Below, one piece after another: positions 57,902 to 64,000 of a stretch of 64,000 nucleotides of DNA. How positions within the stretch are numbered: the stretch's first letter is position 1; each line of letters starts with the position of its first letter. Location of the stretch: NCBI GenBank assembly GCA_030159075.1, contig BROG01000025.1, positions 1,229,501 to 1,293,500 of the forward strand, written 5' to 3'. Both the position numbers and the translations under genes were made by a program. The notes under the pieces are model-generated. The model was not told the origin of the DNA. It did no database searches and saw only the letters and a program-made list of their open reading frames with translations. The DNA comes from Atrina japonica. Its lineage: Eukaryota > Mollusca > Bivalvia > Pterioida > Pinnidae.

Positions 57902-59630
57902 GTAATCTTGTTTCGGTTTCTCTAAGCGAAATGTCTAAGTTTTCTTTTGACTGCCAATTGATTCAGACATCAAAATCATTCATTTCTGTACTAATTAATT
58001 GATGAATTAACGCTGTAAAGCTACCAGTATATGCTATGACCCCATTGTACATAACTGTGACACACTTATGATGTGTTCATGTAAAAGACAAAAGTAGGTC
58101 TACAAATGTATACTATTAATGCATTATGCTGTACAAAAGCAGAGAGGTCATCCTTAGTGCATATCATTTCAAACCGGAAAAATTGTGTTCAGTGTCATCC
58201 GTTCAAAGCTGTAGGCTCAAGTGATCATTGATGGTGTAGTGATGTAATTGTTTTCCTACATCAGTACATGTCCTCGCTTATACATTTTAAAGACATAGGC
58301 GTCGGAACGGGGGTGGAGGGGCGGCGGGGGGCTTAGCCCCCCACTTTTTTGCAAAGATAGACATAGGTGTTGAAATTTGGGGCTTAGCCCCCAGACGTTT
58401 CAGGCGTGTGTGTGTTTTAAGTTGGTTTAGCCCCCCCCCCCCACTTTCATTTTGCTTCCGTCGCCTTTGAAAGAGACATACTGCGGCCAGAAATTTCTTA
58501 AGAAGTATTTATAAAAGATTATTATATCAATTTATCTGTATTTTTCCCAACTTTCATTTTCATGTGATAGGGTTGAAATGTCATGATGACATTTAAAACA
58601 AAAATTAATAACCCTTTAAATCAAACAAAACATATAGATATAATCATATTGATATGAAATTGCTCACTTCTAATAATTAATAAATAGATTTTGTCCATTT
58701 CACTCTTTGTTGAGCTTAAAAAAAGTCATCAATGATTAAACGTAACTATCTGGAATCTGTTAGAGTAAAGGTTAGGGAAATGGCGCTGTACTTCAATTAG
58801 GGAAACTTTAAGTCAAAGTCTTTTAAAAGCTGTCCCAATTGTTTCTTTGCATATTTCAAAGGATGTTGAGGTAACCTTCTACTATATAGAATTTCATATT
58901 GCATGCCACAAAATAAGCAAGATTTTATGAGAAATTATCCAAAAAATCGTTCTAGATCTGTTAAAGTATCAGTACAGTAGCCAGGCTGTGTTGTTGTCAG
59001 TGATTTAGGCCTTCTGTTGTCGAGTTTTAACAGCTGACTGACATGTACATCATGTATCACTATCAGTGATGTCAATGTAGAGTTAGGCTTTCTGTTGTTA
59101 CTGTAAGTGTAACTAATTTGATATGGAATAGGCACAGCTGATTGACATTGATTAATGTTAGTGGTGTAACAGTATATATTTATACAACAATATTGCAATC
59201 TTATTTCTGATGATACAATACATTTATACGAAAAAAATATTGATATTGTTAGAAAAAAATAAAATACAAAATTATGGTGGTTCCTTTATACATATTTCAG
59301 TGTCTGATAGTGTCCCTAAGCACTATATCAACAAAGTATCTCTTTTGTCTAGAATAAATTATGAATTTAGAAGCAGTAATGAATAATTATTAGTTTTACA
59401 TTGACTGTTTCGGTGTTTCACACTACTATTTCCAACTTTACACTGAATATTCCTAACAAAAAGATATATGTATATCATGATACATGGTAATACACTTTCC
59501 ATTTGTCTTGATACACTTTTAAGCCATGATACATGTACACGGTCGTAATAAATGTACATGTACAGAGGGATCTTGTTTAGTCAAAATTCTGGTTATATCC
59601 AAGTTGAAAGCCAGAACTGTTTTTTTTTGG
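57902..59630. other. No gene seen (possible intron)
   Basis: 58290-58450 contains GGGGCTTAGCCCCC palindromes and C/G runs, a repeat of unknown class. The rest is AT-rich. Confidence 0.45.
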
Positions 59631-59634
59631 TTTT

Positions 59635-61825
59635 TAGGTCACCTGACCGAAAGGTCATGGTGACCTATAGCGATCACTCTTCGTCCGTCGTCGTCCGTCG
59701 TGCGTTAACTTTTGAACATTTTCATCTTCTATTCAAAAACCAGTGGGCCAATTTCATCAAAACTTGGTAGGAAGTATCCCCATGGGAAGCTCCTTCAAGT
59801 TTGTGAATATAAAGGGTCAGACTCCTAAAGGGGCCCCATAAGGGGGTCAAAAAGGGGTAAAATTAGGAAAATCTTTAAAAAAAAATCTTCTTCTCAAGAA
59901 CTAACAATGGGAATGACTTCACATTTGATATTTAGCATCTTTAGGGGGATGTTTACAAAGTTTGTGAAATAAAAAATTATCTGATGGAAAACGGCCCCAC
60001 TAGGGGGCGCTGAAATCGGGCAAAAATTCAAAGTTGTCAGATTTCAACCAAATTTGGTAGAAAGCATCCCCCAGGAAATGCAATCAAAGTTTGTGTAGAA
60101 ATAAAAGGTTCTGATCCTTTTGGGGGCCAATAAGGGGGTAAAAAGGGCCAAATATTGAAATCTTCTTTAATGGACTTCTTCTCAAGAATCACAAGGCCAA
60201 TTTCAACCTAAGTTGGCAGGAAGCATCTTCATGTGAAGACGCTTCATGTTTGTGAAAATTGTGGAGTTATGTCCCCTTAGATCCTCCAAAGCAGCCTAAA
60301 AGGGGTAAAATAAGGAAAATGTTTAAAAATCTTCTTCTCAAGAACCAACAATGGGAATGACTTCATATTTGATATTTAGCATCTTTGGGGGAGGATTACA
60401 AAGTTTGTGAAAAAAAAATTTATTTGATTAAAAAACGGTCCCACCAGGGGGCACTGAAATCAGCCAAAAATTCAAAGTTGTCAGATTTCAACCATATTTA
60501 GTAGAAAGCATCCCCCAGTAAAGGCAATCAAAGTTTGTATTAAAAAAATATGATTGTGACTCTTTGGGCTCCATAAGGGGGTAAAAGCGGGCCACATATG
60601 GAAATCTTTAATTGAATTCTTCTCAAAAATCTGTTGGTCAATTTCAACCTAACCAGGCAGGAAGCTTCCCCATGTGAAGACCCTTCAAGTTTGTTAAAAT
60701 TGTGGAGTTATGCCACCTTAGATCCTTAAAAGGGGCCTTAAAGGGATAAAATTAAGAAAATGTATAAAAATCTTCTTCTTAAGAACCAACAATGGGAATG
60801 ACTTCATATTTGATATTTAGCATTTCTAGGAGGAGGATTACAAAGTTTGAAAATGAATAAATTATTTGATGAAAAACGACCCCATTGGGGGGGGGGGGGG
60901 GGGGGGGGAGCGCTAAAATCAGCCAAAAATTCAAAATGTCTGATTTCAACCAAATTTGGTAGAAAGCATTCCCAATAGTGAAGGCAATCAAAGTTTGTAT
61001 AGAAAAAAAGGTTTAGGGGTCAAAGTTCAAGTTAGAATTACAGGAGGATCATAGGCATATGCATTTGAAAGTTGTAGGGACTGATCAGAGACGCCAATTT
61101 CTCTGAGAAACTCCGATTTTGTTTAAACAAACACCGCGCCTTTTGATTGATGAAAAATTTTCTCCGATAATCTGCGGTTGTTTTTATAGTGTACAAGAAA
61201 TTGCATTCACACCATCTGAGTAGGGCATTATTCGCCAATACACCGGTCGCCCGACTAGTAACTCCTCTGGCCTTTTCGTTATTAACGAAATAGAGATTGG
61301 AGAATTATTAAATGCCACCGGTAGCCTAAAATTGCATTGTCAATGGTGCAAATTTTGTATAAACACTGCTATAAGCCTCATGGCCAATGCTGGACAGGCA
61401 CAAAGGTTTCAGCACAAGTAGAGATGGACAACATACGTGACGGAGAAATGCTGGAAGGCATTGGTAGCCCTATGTCACCCAGAAAAAAAACACAAGTCGG
61501 TGCATAACCAGACCTATCTTAATTAAGTTGTTTATAGTGTAATTTGTCTAATACTTTGAGATTTGTTTAGTAGGTATAATAAAAATATAAAATGAATTGC
61601 TGCTTGCTTTGAGTGAATTTTATTGCACAATCAGGTAAACCACGCAATACCACATACATGTGTCAATACAAATAAATTTATGTTGAAACACAATTTTGCA
61701 GTCCCTAAAGAGTCTTGCATGATTCCCTTTCTTAAAGTTGGCCTTAACATGTCAATCACTTAATTTAAGCGATTGTTGCTCTTTTACTCAGGTGACCGTT
61801 AAGGCCCTTTGGGCCTCTTGTTTTG
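59635..61825. repeat. Bivalve-type repeat element with GGTCACCT ends
   Basis: It starts GGTCACCTGACCGAAAGGTC and ends CAGGTGACCGTTAAGGCCC, so the ends are partly inverted. Inside are three ~440-bp units starting near 59884, 60328 and 60768 (AATCTTCTTCTCAAGAAC, CAATGGGAATGACTTCA). The ends suggest a non-autonomous element. No coding part. A G tract occupies 60887-60909. Confidence 0.7.
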
Positions 61826-63055
61826 ATAAAAAAATATGTTAATTAAAACTTATCTCGAATTCCAGATATTTCAATGTAAAAAGGATAATCCCATGAATTT
61901 CGAGATAATGATATTCCACATGTATCGCTGTGAGTGATGTAGTTGTTGCTGTAATATTACATATACATCATCATGGAACATGAACAGCTGATTAACATAC
62001 ATTTGTAAATATATACATGTATGTTACTTTGTTTTACCTCAGACTGAAATGTCATCATTTCATTGGGTAAAAAGATTCACATGACTGCCTTCCATGGTTC
62101 TATGGGCAGTTGGTAGCATACAATGTACAATAGACAGCAATGGTGGACGATATGATTCACATTTCTGTATATTTGGGCAAAGGAAGATATTTACTAAATG
62201 AGAATGTGGTCCTTGACAAAACAAAACAGTTGTTAGGCCTCGCCTTCCATGAATATGATCAACCCGACATATTCACGTGGACAGTCAGTAACTGACCCAA
62301 TAACTAATAATGTATTGCTGTCACTAATGTTAGTGATGTAGGCTTTCAGTTGTTCATTTGTTGCTGTATTTTCACATTTCTCTGACATAAATTTAGGAAA
62401 TTGCATCTATTTAACAGAAATGTTTCTGAGTTTTTCATGGCATGGACATCATGTTGATTTACCCAAAGAAATAAAACTGGGGAACATGTAATAATAATTT
62501 ACCTAAAACTTTAACCAGAATTTTCAAATAAAAAGTTAAAACACAAATTATATTCATTCTTTAACTGAGAATACATGTGCATGTAACAAGAAGGGGTATT
62601 TCACACAGTTCAGGGTTCACACTACCAAGTGCAATATTAGCAAAATGATAAAAATATTACAAATTGGCTCAAAATAATGTTTCTGCCTAATTTCTTTGCT
62701 CAAGAAAAATCACTGGTAATTGTGGGACAATCTGGGGTAAATCAGTCCTGAGGCAATATATTGATAAAATACTGGTGAAAACTGATCTCCTCCTGCTATT
62801 TACAATTAAATTGAGCACTAATTAACCAATATGATAAGTACTAGTGTCAGCAATTTATATTGTAAATTCCATCGCACAGGGTTTACATGACCATTGAGTG
62901 GCATATGCACGAGTAGACCCAAGTATGCAAGTTAACTAGGTGAAATAAACAAAATCAAATGGTGGAAGTCATACACAGTGAGTGTGTGACTTCAATGGAT
63001 TTTTGGCATGATTAAAAGGTGTAAATTGCAAACACTGGTTTTGGACATTTTGGTG
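61826..63055. other. No gene seen
   Basis: AT-rich DNA without coding signal. Confidence 0.45.
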
Positions 63056-63625
63056 GAAATTTTCGAGGCGACCCTTATGTGAGTTATTTCCCCCTTTTTG
63101 TGGATTTTTCATGTTTTTGAAAGTTTTTTGACATTATCCTGAAAAGTAACTTATTAAAACTAGAAAAAAAAATTTACCTTAAAATGTTCAGCACACAAAG
63201 ATCTACAAAAATGTTGATGTTTTGGCTGAAATTGACAGGTCACCCCTTATGGGAATTTTTTTCCTTTTTAAGTGGATTTTCATATTTTTTTATGTTTTTG
63301 ACATTATCTTGAAATGTGTAATAGCGAAAGAAGCAAAAATGTTCAGCAAGCATATATCTACAAAAAAGTCAATAGGGCTGACATTGTTGGGTCACCCCTT
63401 ATGGATGTTACATGTATTTCCCCTGTTTAGTGGATTTTTCATGTTTTTTGACATTATCTTAAAACATACAATAACTCGTGTAAAAGTGAAAGAAGCAAAA
63501 ATGTACAGCTTGCAAAGATCTTCAAAAAGGTCAACAGGGCAGTTATTGTCATGTTAGTGGTGATGGGAGCTAATTATGTGTTCTGCTCAGGTGACCATCA
63601 AGGCCCATCGGGCCTCTTGTCTTTG
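63056..63625. repeat. Three ~165-bp units and a second GGTGACC element end
   Basis: GTCACCCCTTATG, AGTGGATTTT and GACATTATCTTGAAA recur at about 63065, 63238 and 63390. The block closes with CAGGTGACCATCAAGGCCC and GGGCCTCTTG, the same end as the element at 61790-61825. The 111-residue frame here is repeat-derived. Confidence 0.75.
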
Positions 63626-63884
63626 ATATTTTTCAATCTGAAACATGGTTATGTACATTTACATTGTACATGTGATACATGTACATGTTGTATATATAAA
63701 TCTATATCATTATATGAATGTTAATTTTACTGTTGTACATGTAATTTCATTTCCACTGGAAAAATCTGTTGTATACAGTTGTAGCTAAAAATTATTTGTA
63801 TGATTTTAAACATTCATACCAGTTATTCTATGTTTAAAAACAAGTTTTTATGTAACATTCTGCATGTATAAACAATATATAGTG

Positions 63885-63990
63885 AAACCTGTATATAGGG
63901 GCCAACCAAGGGACCAGAAAATGTTGACTTTTATGTGAAGGTGACCCTTAAGCTTATACACAGGTTCAATTTAGTTAATGTATGCAGTCA
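63885..63990. repeat. Dispersed CCTGT-ATA repeat
   Basis: AGTGAAACCTGTATATAGGG and the reversed TATACACAGGTTCAA pair with each other and match the repeat in intron 1 of lectin copies 2 and 3. Confidence 0.5.
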
Positions 63991-64000
63991 AGAGACTTGA

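Noticed and set aside
63222..63557. 111-residue frame FFLFKWIFIFFYVFDIIL
   Set aside because: It is formed by the 165-bp tandem units and repeats itself with the array period.

Overview
The window is AT-rich, intron-rich, repeat-dense eukaryotic DNA, most likely from a bivalve mollusc. The evidence is a family of secreted proteins joining a Tyr/Lys/Pro repeat to a C-type lectin domain, tRNA-derived SINEs, Penelope-like retroelements, a Tc1/mariner element and a Polinton-like (Maverick) element of the kinds common in bivalve genomes. The domain layout recalls apfp-1, the byssus protein of the pen shell Atrina (a Dopa-bearing repeat plus a mannose-binding lectin domain). A pinnid or related pteriomorph is therefore plausible, but this is recalled, not searched.

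Layout. (1) 1-46,100: four head-to-tail plus-strand copies of one six-exon gene. Copy 1 (1-2794) is cut by the window edge. Copies 2 (19317-23085), 3 (30807-33677) and 4 (40076-46076) are complete with intact splice sites. Each complete copy has a signal-peptide exon, an exon of 11-residue [11 protein letters not shown] units (absent in copy 4), three lectin exons and a tiny Cys-rich last exon. Each has a TATA box 68-69 bp before the ATG, and flanking DNA is duplicated with the genes. (2) 5,370-12,990: a cluster of Penelope-like elements. Three are head to tail. The best preserved places a Cys zinc motif and GIY-YIG endonuclease before the reverse transcriptase, the permuted order of Naiad-type elements. 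Solo 3' ends and decayed pieces lie across the rest of the window, several in lectin-gene introns. (3) 42,385-43,810: a dead Tc1/mariner element with TA target duplications inside intron 2 of copy 4. (4) 49,115-57,290: remains of one or more virus-like DNA transposons: packaging ATPase, integrase with chromodomain, a capsid-like fragment and small structural-type ORFs on the minus strand, then further virus-type remnants. (5) 57,851-64,000: a possible first exon of a host gene, then repeats.

The lectin-repeat genes probably make secreted, possibly Dopa-modified adhesive or matrix proteins of the foot or byssus. The repeat block would supply cohesion and the lectin domain a binding face. Copy number, unit number and unit sequence all vary between copies, so the cluster looks like an actively diversifying adhesive-protein locus.
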